A DNA stretch of 64,000 nucleotides, taken from contig JAKMFL010000010.1 in assembly GCA_022425485.1 (NCBI GenBank), forward strand, positions 31,333-95,332, in the 5' to 3' direction. The stretch's first letter is position 1. Each line of letters begins with the position of its first letter. Source of the DNA: Alphaproteobacteria bacterium (GTDB taxonomy: Bacteria > Pseudomonadota > Alphaproteobacteria > Puniceispirillales > Puniceispirillaceae). Positions 10,233 to 19,700 of this stretch are shown in pieces. Position numbers and translations under genes: made by a program. The notes below the pieces were generated by a model. The model was not told the origin of the DNA. It did no database searches and worked only from the letters and a program-made list of their open reading frames with translations.

Positions 10233-10298
10233 TTGCCTGCATTCACAGCGCCGGTTATTGCTGGCTGAATTCTAATCCTACCGAAGAGAGGGGATATC

Positions 10299-11156
10299 AT
10301 GTCACGCATTGCTTATGTTAATGGCCGCTTTATTCCGCATAATCAGGCTAGTGTGCATGTTGAAGACAGAGGGTATCAATTTGCGGATGGTATTTATGAA
10401 GTTGTAATGGTGTTAAATGGCCAAGCTATAGATTATGATGGACATTTAAAAAGGCTTTATAAATCTCTGAAATCATTGAAAATAGAGGCTAGTTTTTCAG
10501 AATCATCCTTGCGAATAATTATTGCCCGCATGATCCGATTAAACTATGTGGTTAATGGCACAATTTACCTTCAAGTAACCAGAGGTGTTGCCCGCCGAGA
10601 CCATAAATTTCCCTCCGCCAGCCAGCCAGCACTCGTGATGACCGCCAAGCTTCTAGCCTCTATGCCATCGCCAAGCCAAAAAGGGGTTGCGGCTATTACT
10701 GTTGCGGATGAGAGATGGGCACGCCGTGATATTAAGACCATTCAGCTCCTACCAAATTGTCTGGCAAAACAAGCAGCCGCTGAAAAAGGGGCTTTTGAAG
10801 CGATTCTGGTGATGCCTGATGGCAGTGTTTCTGAGGGTTCTTCTAGCAATGTTTGGCTGGTTACAGATAAAGGCGAGTTAGTTACCCGCAAAGCAAATGA
10901 AAATATTTTGAACGGGATCACGCGTCAGTCCGTACAAAGAATTGCAGGGGTGCATCAGTTAAAAGTTAGGGAGCGTAGCTTTGATGTTGCCGAAATGCTG
11001 AATGCGCGTGAAGTCTTCATAACAAGCGCGACGTCAATTGTAACCGCAGTGACAAAAATTGATGATACCGTCATAGCTAATGGTGAAATTGGCGTTATAA
11101 GCGCGGCATTGCGTGAGGATTATATTCACCATGCAAGCGGCGGGATGCTGAAGTAA
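10299..11156 (+). CDS. dat: D-amino-acid transaminase (PLP fold type IV)
   Basis: 285 residues. It starts with YVNGRFIPHNQASVHVEDRG and FADGIYEVV, typical of D-alanine aminotransferases. The PLP lysine is expected in NCLAKQAAAEKGAFEAI, and the phosphate-binding SEGSSSNVW and NGITRQ motifs follow. The enzyme interconverts D-amino acids and 2-oxo acids, including D-Ala and D-Glu for peptidoglycan. The ribosome-binding site (gagaggggat) is strong. Branched-chain or aminodeoxychorismate lyase relatives share the fold, but the N-terminal VEDRGYQFADGIYE pattern favours Dat. Confidence 0.9.
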   Translation: MSRIAYVNGRFIPHNQASVHVEDRGYQFADGIYEVVMVLNGQAIDYDGHLKRLYKSLKSLKIEASFSESSLRIIIARMIRLNYVVNGTIYLQVTRGVARRDHKFPSASQPALVMTAKLLASMPSPSQKGVAAITVADERWARRDIKTIQLLPNCLAKQAAAEKGAFEAILVMPDGSVSEGSSSNVWLVTDKGELVTRKANENILNGITRQSVQRIAGVHQLKVRERSFDVAEMLNAREVFITSATSIVTAVTKIDDTVIANGEIGVISAALREDYIHHASGGMLK

Positions 11157-11159
11157 TAC

Positions 11160-11215
11160 TGCCAGAAGTGAATTGCCAGAATTGAATTGCCAGAAGTGAA
11201 TTGCCAGAAGTGAAC
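11160..11215 (+). repeat. Four tandem copies of a 14-bp unit after dat
   Basis: Consecutive units at 11160-11173, 11174-11187, 11188-11201 and 11202-11215 read TGCCAGAAGTGAAT with one or two changes (the second has ATT in place of AGT; the last ends AAC). They fill the space between the dat stop (11156) and the hfq ribosome-binding site. Confidence 0.95.
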
Positions 11216-11232
11216 CGAACATATGGAGCTGG

Positions 11233-11475
11233 ATGATGGATAAGGGTCAAAATTTACAAGATATCTTTCTGAATCAAATCAGAAAGCAGCATGTATCTGT
11301 AACTATCTTTCTGGTAAATGGCGTGAAACTGCAAGGGGTGGTCACGTGGTTTGATAGCTATTCTATTTTGCTTAAGCGTGAGGGACATATCCAGCTTATT
11401 TATAAACATGCGGTATCGACTATAATGCCGGCTAGCCCAGTAGATTTGCAAGGGCTAGATGGTGACGATGACTAG
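11233..11475 (+). CDS. hfq: RNA chaperone Hfq
   Basis: 80 residues (79 if the second ATG of ATGATG is used, which has better spacing from GGAG at 11225). The Sm1 motif covers [20 protein letters not shown] and [18 protein letters not shown]; the Sm2 signature is [11 protein letters not shown]. It forms a hexameric ring that pairs small RNAs with mRNAs. Only a few residues follow the Sm core, as is common in alphaproteobacterial Hfq. Its 3' end overlaps the next gene by 17 bases. The usual alphaproteobacterial downstream partner hflX is absent here. Confidence 0.97.
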   Translation: MMDKGQNLQDIFLNQIRKQHVSVTIFLVNGVKLQGVVTWFDSYSILLKREGHIQLIYKHAVSTIMPASPVDLQGLDGDDD

Positions 11476-12316
11476 CCGCATTCCGGCGCTCTCCCCTCAT
11501 TTTGATGAAGATATTCTTAGCCTGCAAACTCGTGTCGCTGAGCAGGATATCTTGCCTTATTTTCAGAATCTTAGAGAGCTGGATATTGAAACAAAAAGTT
11601 CTGCTACTGATTTTGTAACCATTGCAGATAAGCAGGCTGAAAGGCAGCTTATCTCTGGCTTAAAGCGTTTATTACCAGAAGCGGGGTTTGTAGCGGAAGA
11701 AAATACCGCTCAATTTGGCCTGTCAGAGGCGTTGGATACAGGTTTCGTTTGGACTATTGACCCGCTTGATGGCACCCGCAATTTTGTTAAAGGCAATGCA
11801 CAATTTTGCACCATGTTAGGGCTTTTATATGATGGCATGCCCGTCGGCGCATGGATATATAAGCCGCTTACTTCGGAATCTGTAATGGCCCGCCATGATG
11901 GGTTACCGCGCTATATAGATGCGCAAGGTAGCCAGCAAAACCATCAGTCAAATGGCTGTAACTTAGGAAACGCCTCTATTCATAGCTTGAAAGGCTGCAT
12001 GAATGCTATGGGGTTTGACAGCGCTATCCGTGAGCGTGTCAGGGAAAAGCTGAAAACCCTAAAAGGGCGCTTTCATATTGGCTCTGCAGGCGTAGAAGCG
12101 ATGAGCATTGCTGCTGGTTCGTGTGATTATTTGATGCATAGCAAGCTTACCTACTGGGATAGCGTGCCTGTGGTTATGGTTCTCAATAGTCTTGGCTATC
12201 ATGTACGGCTTGCCCCATCCGGAGCGCATTATCAGCCAGGGGATAAAGGGGTATTGCTTGCCGCACCAACACCCGAAATATGGCAACAGCTAGCGGATTT
12301 TGTTTGGTCAGCCTAA
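11459..12316 (+). CDS. Inositol-monophosphatase family phosphatase (possibly HisN-type)
   Basis: 285 residues. It has the Mg-dependent phosphatase motifs of the IMPase/FBPase superfamily: the GFVAEEN Glu motif, [16 protein letters not shown] (metal-binding DPLDGT) and a C-terminal [11 protein letters not shown] in the position of the usual WDxAA/G element. The substrate cannot be told from sequence; inositol phosphate, histidinol phosphate and PAP phosphatases share these motifs. It overlaps hfq by 17 bases (ATG 11459, alternative ATG 11468), so the two genes are probably co-translated. Confidence 0.85.
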   Translation: MVTMTSRIPALSPHFDEDILSLQTRVAEQDILPYFQNLRELDIETKSSATDFVTIADKQAERQLISGLKRLLPEAGFVAEENTAQFGLSEALDTGFVWTIDPLDGTRNFVKGNAQFCTMLGLLYDGMPVGAWIYKPLTSESVMARHDGLPRYIDAQGSQQNHQSNGCNLGNASIHSLKGCMNAMGFDSAIRERVREKLKTLKGRFHIGSAGVEAMSIAAGSCDYLMHSKLTYWDSVPVVMVLNSLGYHVRLAPSGAHYQPGDKGVLLAAPTPEIWQQLADFVWSA

Positions 12317-12339
12317 GGTAAAGAACGAAAGGCGCGTGT

Positions 12340-13146
12340 CTATTCACGCTCTTTGGCTTTGGCCGCATCCCATAATTTGTCCATCTTCTCAAGCCCGGCT
12401 GCTTCAAGAGGGATATTTTGCTCCGCTAGGGCATTTTCAATATACTCAAAGCGTCGCTCAAACTTACGATTAGTTTCAATAAGGGCAGTTTCCGGATCAA
12501 CCCCCACCTTACGCGCCAGATTTGCTGCGACAAACAAGATATCGCCTATTTCATCTTTTAGCCGGGTTTTATCTGTTCTATCTTGCTGCCATTGCACACG
12601 AAGCTCATCTGTCTCTTCATGTAACTTGTCGATCACCGCCTCAAGCTCTAGCCAGTCAAAGCCTACGCTCGCTGCCCGTTTTTGAAGCTTGGAGGCGCGG
12701 ACTATGGCTGGCAAGGTGGTGGCAATGCCGTCTAGAAGGCTAACCGCTTCTTCACTTTCTGATGCGCGTTCCTCTGCCTTTATCTGCTCCCAGTTTTTCC
12801 GAACCTCGGTAGCTGTTTTGGCTTTTATATCGCCAAAAACATGCGGATGGCGGCGGATCATCTTATCGGAAATGCTGTTCGCAACATCATCAAAGGTAAA
12901 GCTCCCTTCTTCTGCGGCTATTTGAGCATGAAACACAACTTGTAGCAGCAAATCGCCCAACTCATCACAGATTTTATCCCGCGCACCGTTCGCTATAGCT
13001 TCATTTACTTCGTAGGCTTCTTCTATTGTGTAGGGGGCAATACTGCTAAAATCTTGTTTGATATCCCACGGGCACCCAGTTTCTGGATCACGCAAGGCTT
13101 TCATAATGTTTAAAAGACGTTCTATGGGAAGGGGCGGCGTTGTCAT
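12340..13146 (-). CDS. mazG: Nucleoside triphosphate pyrophosphohydrolase MazG
   Basis: 268 residues from ATG at 13146, which has AGG six bases upstream; a longer open frame reaches 13242 but that part is not MazG-like. Two MazG repeats are visible. The first has GCPWDIKQ, TIEEAYEVNEAI and the metal-binding ELGDLLLQVVFHAQ. The second has HEETDEL and DEIGDILFVAANLARKVGVD. It hydrolyses non-canonical or excess NTPs to NMP and PPi in the cytosol. It converges with the IMPase-family gene and diverges from the DUF502 gene. Confidence 0.95.
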   Translation of the reverse strand: MTTPPLPIERLLNIMKALRDPETGCPWDIKQDFSSIAPYTIEEAYEVNEAIANGARDKICDELGDLLLQVVFHAQIAAEEGSFTFDDVANSISDKMIRRHPHVFGDIKAKTATEVRKNWEQIKAEERASESEEAVSLLDGIATTLPAIVRASKLQKRAASVGFDWLELEAVIDKLHEETDELRVQWQQDRTDKTRLKDEIGDILFVAANLARKVGVDPETALIETNRKFERRFEYIENALAEQNIPLEAAGLEKMDKLWDAAKAKERE

Positions 13147-13269
13147 AAGAAACCTGCTTTTTTGAAATCTACAGAATTGAGATGGCTCATCTTTCATCTC
13201 TGCTTGCATTATTATCCTAAGATGGTCAATATCATGTGCCAATCAATGATGTTTTACAGAGAAGTGAAA

Positions 13270-14067
13270 ATGGATAATAAGCCTAGCTTTGATGCGTCGC
13301 CGAAACCTGTGAAAATAAGTGTTATGGCCAGATTGCGCAGCTGGTTCTTTACCGGCTTGTTAGTGACTGCACCCGTGATGCTGACCATTTATATCACTTG
13401 GCTGTTCATTGACATTATCGATGCACAAGTGGTGGGACTTATCCCGTCAGGCTTGCGTGATTATATCACGCTAAAAGCGCCTATTGCAGGGCAATTGCCC
13501 GGTGTTGGCCTTTTGGTTGGCGCGGTAATGATTACCCTCATTGGCGCACTAGCTGCTGGATTTCTTGGACGCTGGCTTATCCGTATTGGTGAGAATTTAT
13601 TAAACCGAATGCCAGTGGTGCGTTCTATCTATGGCGCATCAAAACAGATTTTGGAAACAGTTTTGTCAGCGCAATCAGATGCTTTTCGTGAAGTGGTGTT
13701 GGTTGAATATCCGCGCAAGGGATTGTGGGTTATTGGGTTTGTAACTGGCGTCACTAAGGGGGAGGTGCAATCTAGTATTCGTCCAAAAACGGTAAATGTA
13801 TTTATTCCAACAACACCTAATCCAACTTCTGGATTTTTGCTGTTTTGTCCTGAAAATGAAATTACCTATCTGGATATGAGTGTGGAAGATGCAGTAAAGC
13901 TGGTGGTTTCTGGTGGAATTGTTACCCCGCCATCCCCGCAAAAATTAGGTAAATCAAAAAATCCAAAAACGGGCCAAAAGACATCTGCTAAGAAAACAGC
14001 TGTTAAGAAAAAAACAGCTCCCAAAAAGGGCGCACCCAAAAAATGGGCCGTAAAAAAGAAGCGCTAG
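13270..14067 (+). CDS. DUF502 family membrane protein with Lys-rich C-terminal tail
   Basis: 265 residues from ATG 13270 (the open frame begins at 13162, but MDNKPSF is the likelier start). Two hydrophobic segments are clear: WFFTGLLVTAPVMLTIYITW (about 25-45) and GVGLLVGAVMITLIGALAAG (about 78-98). These are followed by the DUF502 core with NRMPVVRSIYGASKQ, GFVTG and VFIPTTPNPTSGF. The last about 35 residues are a Lys/Ala/Pro-rich tail with repeated KKTA and PKKG units that resembles histone-H1 or AlgP tails. Family function is not established. The tail could bind nucleic acid or acidic surfaces; that is inference. Confidence 0.9.
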   Translation: MDNKPSFDASPKPVKISVMARLRSWFFTGLLVTAPVMLTIYITWLFIDIIDAQVVGLIPSGLRDYITLKAPIAGQLPGVGLLVGAVMITLIGALAAGFLGRWLIRIGENLLNRMPVVRSIYGASKQILETVLSAQSDAFREVVLVEYPRKGLWVIGFVTGVTKGEVQSSIRPKTVNVFIPTTPNPTSGFLLFCPENEITYLDMSVEDAVKLVVSGGIVTPPSPQKLGKSKNPKTGQKTSAKKTAVKKKTAPKKGAPKKWAVKKKR

Positions 14068-14094
14068 GGAGCTGCTAAAGAGGGGTATGTAACC

Positions 14095-16194
14095 TCAGCC
14101 AGAGGCTAGGAAACGCACCGCATTATCGCGCTCAAACAAGCTTAGCAGTATGGCATAAGCCTCCATTTCTGGCGCATCGAGGCTCAAGCCTTTTTCTAAA
14201 ATATTTTCGGCTTGCTGGCGGGCTAGCGGCAGTAAGTCTGCATGAAGCGCTAAATCTGCTAGACAAAATTCTGGCAGGCCTGATTGACGCTGTCCTAGTA
14301 CTTCGCCCGGGCCACGAAGACGTAAATCTTCTTCGGCAATAATAAAGCCATCATTGGTTGCCCGCATAATCTTTAGCCGCGCCTGTGCAGCCTCGCTAAG
14401 GGGGGCTTGATACATCAAAATACAAGCTGATTGCGCCTCTCCCCTGCCAACACGCCCCCGCAGCTGGTGTAATTGTGCAAGACCAAAGCGTTCTGCATGC
14501 TCAATAATAATGATGCTAGCCTCAGGCACATCTACCCCAACTTCAATCACGGTGGTCGCGATCAGTATCTGGCTTTTGCCTGTCTTGAAATCTGCCATTG
14601 CTGCTTCCCGTTCATCTGTTTTCATCCGTCCATGGACGAGCCCAATTTGAATATCTGGCAAAACAGCCTGCAATTGGCGATAACGGTCTTCTGCGGCGGC
14701 GACATCTAGCTTATCTGTTTCTTCAACCAGCGGACATATCCAATAAGCGCGTTGCTGACGGGCAACCGCTTGCCGCAAACGCTCAACAATCTCGGCAATC
14801 CGCTCTCCAGAGATGGCGGCTGTGCTAATTTCTTGGCGGCCTTTTGGTTTTTCATCTAAGCGGGAGACCTGCAAATCACCATAGGCAGTCATGGCAAGGG
14901 TGCGCGGAATAGGCGTTGCGGTCATCACGAGCACATCACAGCCATCTCCTTTTTGACCCAGAACAAGGCGCTGGCGGACACCAAAGCGATGCTGCTCATC
15001 AACCACGGCAAGCCCTAGCTTGGAAAATTGAATATCATCCGAGAGCAAAGCATGCGTGCCGATAACGATTTGGCAGGTGCCATCTGCTAATTTTTGCGTA
15101 ACGTCTCTGCGTTCCTTTGTCTTCATCCCGCCTAGCAATAATTCTGGCTCTATTTGCATTTCTTTCAAGAGGGCGCTGAGGCTGGCGTGATGTTGGCGCG
15201 CTAAAATTTCAGTTGGGGCAAGCAATGCAGCCTGATAGCCTGCTTCTAGCGCATGCAGCATAGCCATCAATGCAACAAAGGTTTTGCCGCTCCCGACATC
15301 CCCTTGTAAAAGTCGCAGCATCCGCGCCGTGCTTTTCTGGTCAGATTTAATTTCATCTATTACCCGCAATTGGGCGTTTGTGGGGGTAAAGGGCAGGGCA
15401 CTTAGCAACCCTGCCGTCAGTTTCTCATTGCCTTCTTTAGGGCTGCCTTTACCCGCAATACTTGTTTGCCGGCGCAACAGCCCCAGTGCAAACTGATTGG
15501 CCAGCAGTTCATCATAGGCAAGGCGTGTTCTGGCTGGTGTTGAGGCAAGTAAATCGCTGGGTTCTTGCGGGTTATGTACCTCTTGCAAGGCGCGTTTATG
15601 AGATGGCCATTGGCGGCTATGTAATTGCTGGGCATCAATCCATTCTGGCAAGTCTGGTACGGCTTTGAGGCTCGTAACAATAGCGCGGCGCAGTATACGC
15701 GCACTTAGCCCCGCAGTTAGGGGATAAATGGGCTCTATTTCTGGAATTTCAGCAGCCTTTTCTAAAGGCGTGATATAATCGGGATGCGCCATTTGTAAGC
15801 GTCCCTGAAAGCGTTCAACACGTCCGCTTACTAATCTGCGCTCACCAATAGGCAGGCTCGTGCGAAGCCAGTCTGCTCGCGCCCTGAAAAAGACCAGCTC
15901 TAGGCGTCCGCCTTTTGTTTCAGCTGTAATCCGTGCTGGCCGATTTGATTTTCCGGGCGGAATATCGCCAGATAAAACCAAAATTTCAAATGTTGCGAGC
16001 TGGCCATCTTCAGCTTCATCTACAGATGGCCTAGCGCGTCTGTCATTCAGGCTAACCGGCAGATGACGTAGAATATCGATTAAATGTCCGCCAATTCGCT
16101 TTTCCATAATTGCCGCCAGCTTTGGGCCAATGCCGGGCAAGCTGGAGGTGCTGGCAAATAGACGGTAGAGGCTAGTAGGGCGCGGAATATGCAT
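14095..16194 (-). CDS. recG: ATP-dependent DNA helicase RecG
   Basis: 699 residues from ATG 16194; the frame is open to 16266, but the family length and LPGIGPKLA wedge-domain start support the shorter form. The N-terminal OB/wedge domain is followed by helicase domain 1 with LQGDVGSGKT (about 300), ATEILARQH-type motif Ia, and motif II DEQHRFGVRQR. Motif III is MTATPIPRT, and domain 2 has VHGRMK, TTVIEVGVDVPEA and QLRGRVGRG. RecG remodels stalled forks and branched DNA. It is divergent from sdhE-mfd, a conserved alphaproteobacterial arrangement. Confidence 0.97.
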   Translation of the reverse strand: MHIPRPTSLYRLFASTSSLPGIGPKLAAIMEKRIGGHLIDILRHLPVSLNDRRARPSVDEAEDGQLATFEILVLSGDIPPGKSNRPARITAETKGGRLELVFFRARADWLRTSLPIGERRLVSGRVERFQGRLQMAHPDYITPLEKAAEIPEIEPIYPLTAGLSARILRRAIVTSLKAVPDLPEWIDAQQLHSRQWPSHKRALQEVHNPQEPSDLLASTPARTRLAYDELLANQFALGLLRRQTSIAGKGSPKEGNEKLTAGLLSALPFTPTNAQLRVIDEIKSDQKSTARMLRLLQGDVGSGKTFVALMAMLHALEAGYQAALLAPTEILARQHHASLSALLKEMQIEPELLLGGMKTKERRDVTQKLADGTCQIVIGTHALLSDDIQFSKLGLAVVDEQHRFGVRQRLVLGQKGDGCDVLVMTATPIPRTLAMTAYGDLQVSRLDEKPKGRQEISTAAISGERIAEIVERLRQAVARQQRAYWICPLVEETDKLDVAAAEDRYRQLQAVLPDIQIGLVHGRMKTDEREAAMADFKTGKSQILIATTVIEVGVDVPEASIIIIEHAERFGLAQLHQLRGRVGRGEAQSACILMYQAPLSEAAQARLKIMRATNDGFIIAEEDLRLRGPGEVLGQRQSGLPEFCLADLALHADLLPLARQQAENILEKGLSLDAPEMEAYAILLSLFERDNAVRFLASG

Positions 16195-16434
16195 CTGGGT
16201 TCTTGATTTTCTATCTGTTAGCAATCTGCATTGCTTCCAAGGGGTGATCACATCAGTTGAGGTCAATATTTTTGTCTGACCCTTGCCTTACCCTGCCACA
16301 AAAAAATGTTTTCTTCCACTGTTCGGGAAAAGGGGCTAGACACAGGCTTTCGGGCTGTTCATAAAGTCCTCTCGCAATAGCTAGGCGTATAAAGGGCGAT
16401 GCCTGAAATAGCCCTATTTTAACAGAGTGTGATT

Positions 16435-16719
16435 ATGACCACAGAATCCCCCCATCCAGCAGAGACCCGCGCGCTGCGTATCAAAAGGCTGATTTACCGG
16501 GCGAGCTATACGGGCATGAAAGAAACGGACTTGCTGTTAGGCCAATTTGCCCAGCTTTATTTGCCTGACCTATCTGATGCAGGTCTAGATGAATTTCAGG
16601 CATTACTAGATGCAGGAGACCCCAATATTTTTGCATGGGTGCGCGGCGATGCCCAGCCGCCAGCTAATCTAGATGGGCCAGTATTGGCACAGATTAAAAA
16701 ATTTCAGTCAGAACTTTAG
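16435..16719 (+). CDS. sdhE: Succinate dehydrogenase flavinylation factor SdhE, atypical motif
   Basis: 94 residues from ATG 16435; an in-frame GTG at 16429 is possible. The small helical DUF339 fold is recognisable from RIKRLIYRASY, GMKETDLLLGQFA, an acidic middle and DPNIFAWVRGDAQPP. In SdhE the conserved RGxxE motif is needed for covalent FAD attachment to SdhA. Here the position of the Arg is Thr (TGMKE). It sits 17 bases upstream of mfd, in the conserved sdhE-mfd order, which supports the family call. Confidence 0.88.
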   Translation: MTTESPHPAETRALRIKRLIYRASYTGMKETDLLLGQFAQLYLPDLSDAGLDEFQALLDAGDPNIFAWVRGDAQPPANLDGPVLAQIKKFQSEL

Positions 16720-16736
16720 ACTGCTGATTTAATTAT

Positions 16737-19700
16737 ATGAATTTAATAGAAAAAATTGATTTAAAAGAAAGAGTTTATGGCGGTGTTGACGGGGCTGTTC
16801 AGTTGCTGGTTGCCCAGCAAGCTGCCGTTCATGGCAAGCTGGTTTATATTGCCCGTGATGATGCACGAATGGCACAGATGCAGCAGGGGCTAGCTGCACT
16901 CGATCCTGAGGTAAATATCCAGATTTTGCCGGCTTGGGATTGTCTGCCCTATGATAGGGTATCCCCGCATGCCGGAATTATCTCTCAGCGTATTCAAACC
17001 CTATCACATCTTTATGGCATGGCAGACAGAATCGCATCGCCATCTGCGCCCGCTAAAAACAGTGTTTTACTCACAACAATAAATAGCTGGATGCAGAAAA
17101 TACCGCCGCGTAGCTTCTTTGCAGAAAACAGCTTAACGCTTCGTGCGGGTAGTGAAATGGCGCAAAAAGCCATCACCGATTTTCTTGCTCGAAACGGTTT
17201 CATGCGCACACAAACCGTTCGCGAATTTGGCGAGTTCTCCCTTCGTGGCGGCATTTTAGATATTTATGCCAGTACGCTAGCACCGCCAGTTCGTTTGGAT
17301 TTCTTTGGTGATGAAATTGAGAGTATTCGGTATTTTGACGCCCTCAGCCAGCGCTCAGAAGGCGATGCAGGCACCCTTACGATACATCCTGCTTCGGAAT
17401 ATTGTTTGGATGAAGAGATTATCAGCCATTTCAGGCAACGCTATCTTAGTCTTTTTGGTGGCAAGGCCGCGCGTGACCCGCTTTATGAGGCTGTTTCCGC
17501 TGGCCAGACCGCTGCTGGGATAGAGCATTGGCTTGGCCTGTTGCATACAGAACTAACCGCACTACCTAGCTGTCTTGAAGGCTGGAGCTGCTTATTTGAT
17601 GTGGAATGTCAGCCCGCAGCAACAGCGCGGTTGGAGCAAATATCAGATTTTTATAATGCTAGGTTAGAGGCAATATCGGATAAGGATGGAAGCGTATACC
17701 GCCCCGTGCCGCCAGAGGAGATGTATCTGGGGGCAAGCGATATTGAAGCGCTGTCCAGCCGCCAAAATTCCAGCTTTTTGTTTAATTTTGCGGCACCTGA
17801 TAACAGCGATTGGCCAGATATTGGTGCCCGCCTTGCGCCACATTTTCATAAACAGGCAAGCGGCGAAGAGCGTCCTATTGCTATAGCTGCCCAGCATATC
17901 CGTGATAATTGCACAAAAAGGGCAGTGATTTTATGTGCGAGTACGGATGCGGCTATCACACGCTTGAACGAGCTGTTTGAGGCAGAAATAGGTGTCCTGC
18001 CGCAAGAGGTGAAAAGCCTAAAAGAGGTTGTTCATGCAGGGCTATATATCTTGCAATGGCCTTTGGAAACCGGTTTTACAGCGCCTGATGCCCTTGTGTT
18101 AAGCGAGCAGGATATTTTTGGGGCGCGTATTGGGCGGCCGGCTGGAAAGAGGCGGCGTGCCGATAATTTCCTGCGCGAAGTATCTTCACTAGAGGTTGGC
18201 GATTTGGTTGTGCATGTTGAGCATGGCATTGGCCGCTATGAAGGGCTGGAGACGATAAAATCAGACGGCACCCAGCATGATTGTCTGCATCTACGCTATG
18301 CAGGCGGTGATAGGTTATATCTGCCAGTTGAAAATATTGAGTTGTTAAGCCGCTATGGCCAAGAAAGCTCGGATGTGGTCATGGATAGGCTTGGCGGCGT
18401 TGGTTGGCAAAGCCGGAAAGCGCGTATCAAAGGCCGCATTCGTGAGATGGCGGAGCAATTAATGAAAATTGCCGCCAATCGGGCTGTCGCAAAAGCAGAG
18501 CCGCTATCGCCGCCAGAAGGCGTGTTTGCCGAGTTCTGTGCGCGATTTGGGCATTCTGAAACTGATGATCAGCTAGATGCGATACAGGATGTTTTGGCAG
18601 ACCTATCCTCTGGACAGGCAACGGACAGGCTAATCTGTGGTGATGTTGGCTTTGGCAAGACCGAAGTTGCGCTTCGGGCTGCGTTTGTGGCGGCTATGTC
18701 TGGATATCAGGTAGCTCTGGTAACGCCAACAACCCTGCTTGCGCGCCAACATACAAAATTGTTTGAAGAGCGTTTCAAAGGCTTTCCAGTAAAGGTAGCT
18801 AGCCTATCACGGATGGTGACGGCCAAAGATGCACAAAAGGTTAAGGACGGGCTAAAAGACGGGTCGGTACAGATGGTGGTTGGCACCCATGCGTTGCTTG
18901 CTAAATCTATAGATTTTAATCATCTGGGGTTATTGATCATTGATGAAGAACAGAATTTCGGTGTTGCCCAGAAAGAGCGGCTAAAAGAGTTACGCGGGGA
19001 TGTGCATGTCCTTACCCTATCCGCAACCCCAATCCCGCGTACCCTGCAGCTTGCCCTATCAGGGGTTCGGGATATGTCGCTTATCGCAACCCCGCCTGTA
19101 GACCGTCTAGCTGTTCGAACTTTTGTTGGTGGCTGGGATGGTGTGGTACTAAAAGAAGCCTTGATAAGAGAGCGTTTCAGAGGCGGGCAGAGCTTTGTTG
19201 TCTGCCCACGCGTTGCGGATTTAAACCGTGTTTATGACAAGCTGGTAAAGATGGTTCCAGATTTACGTATCTTTACCGCACACGGGAAAATGGCACCAAA
19301 TGAATTAGATGATGTGATGACAGATTTTGGCGAGGGCAAGGCAGATGTCTTGCTGTCAACGAACATTATTGAGTCTGGCATTGATATTCCGACCGCTAAT
19401 ACGATGATTATCCACCGTGCGGATATGTTTGGGCTTGCGCAGCTTTACCAATTACGGGGCCGGGTAGGGCGCAGCAAAGAGCGTGCCTATGCCTATTTGA
19501 CTACTGACCCTGATCTTATCTTGACCGCGCAGGCCAAACGTCGGCTGGATGTTATGCAAACGCTCGATACCTTAGGGGCAGGCTTCTCGCTAGCCTCCTA
19601 TGATATGGATATTAGGGGTGCTGGAAACCTGCTAGGGGATGAGCAATCTGGCCATGTGCGCGAGGTGGGTATCGAGCTGTATCAGGATATGCTGAAACAG

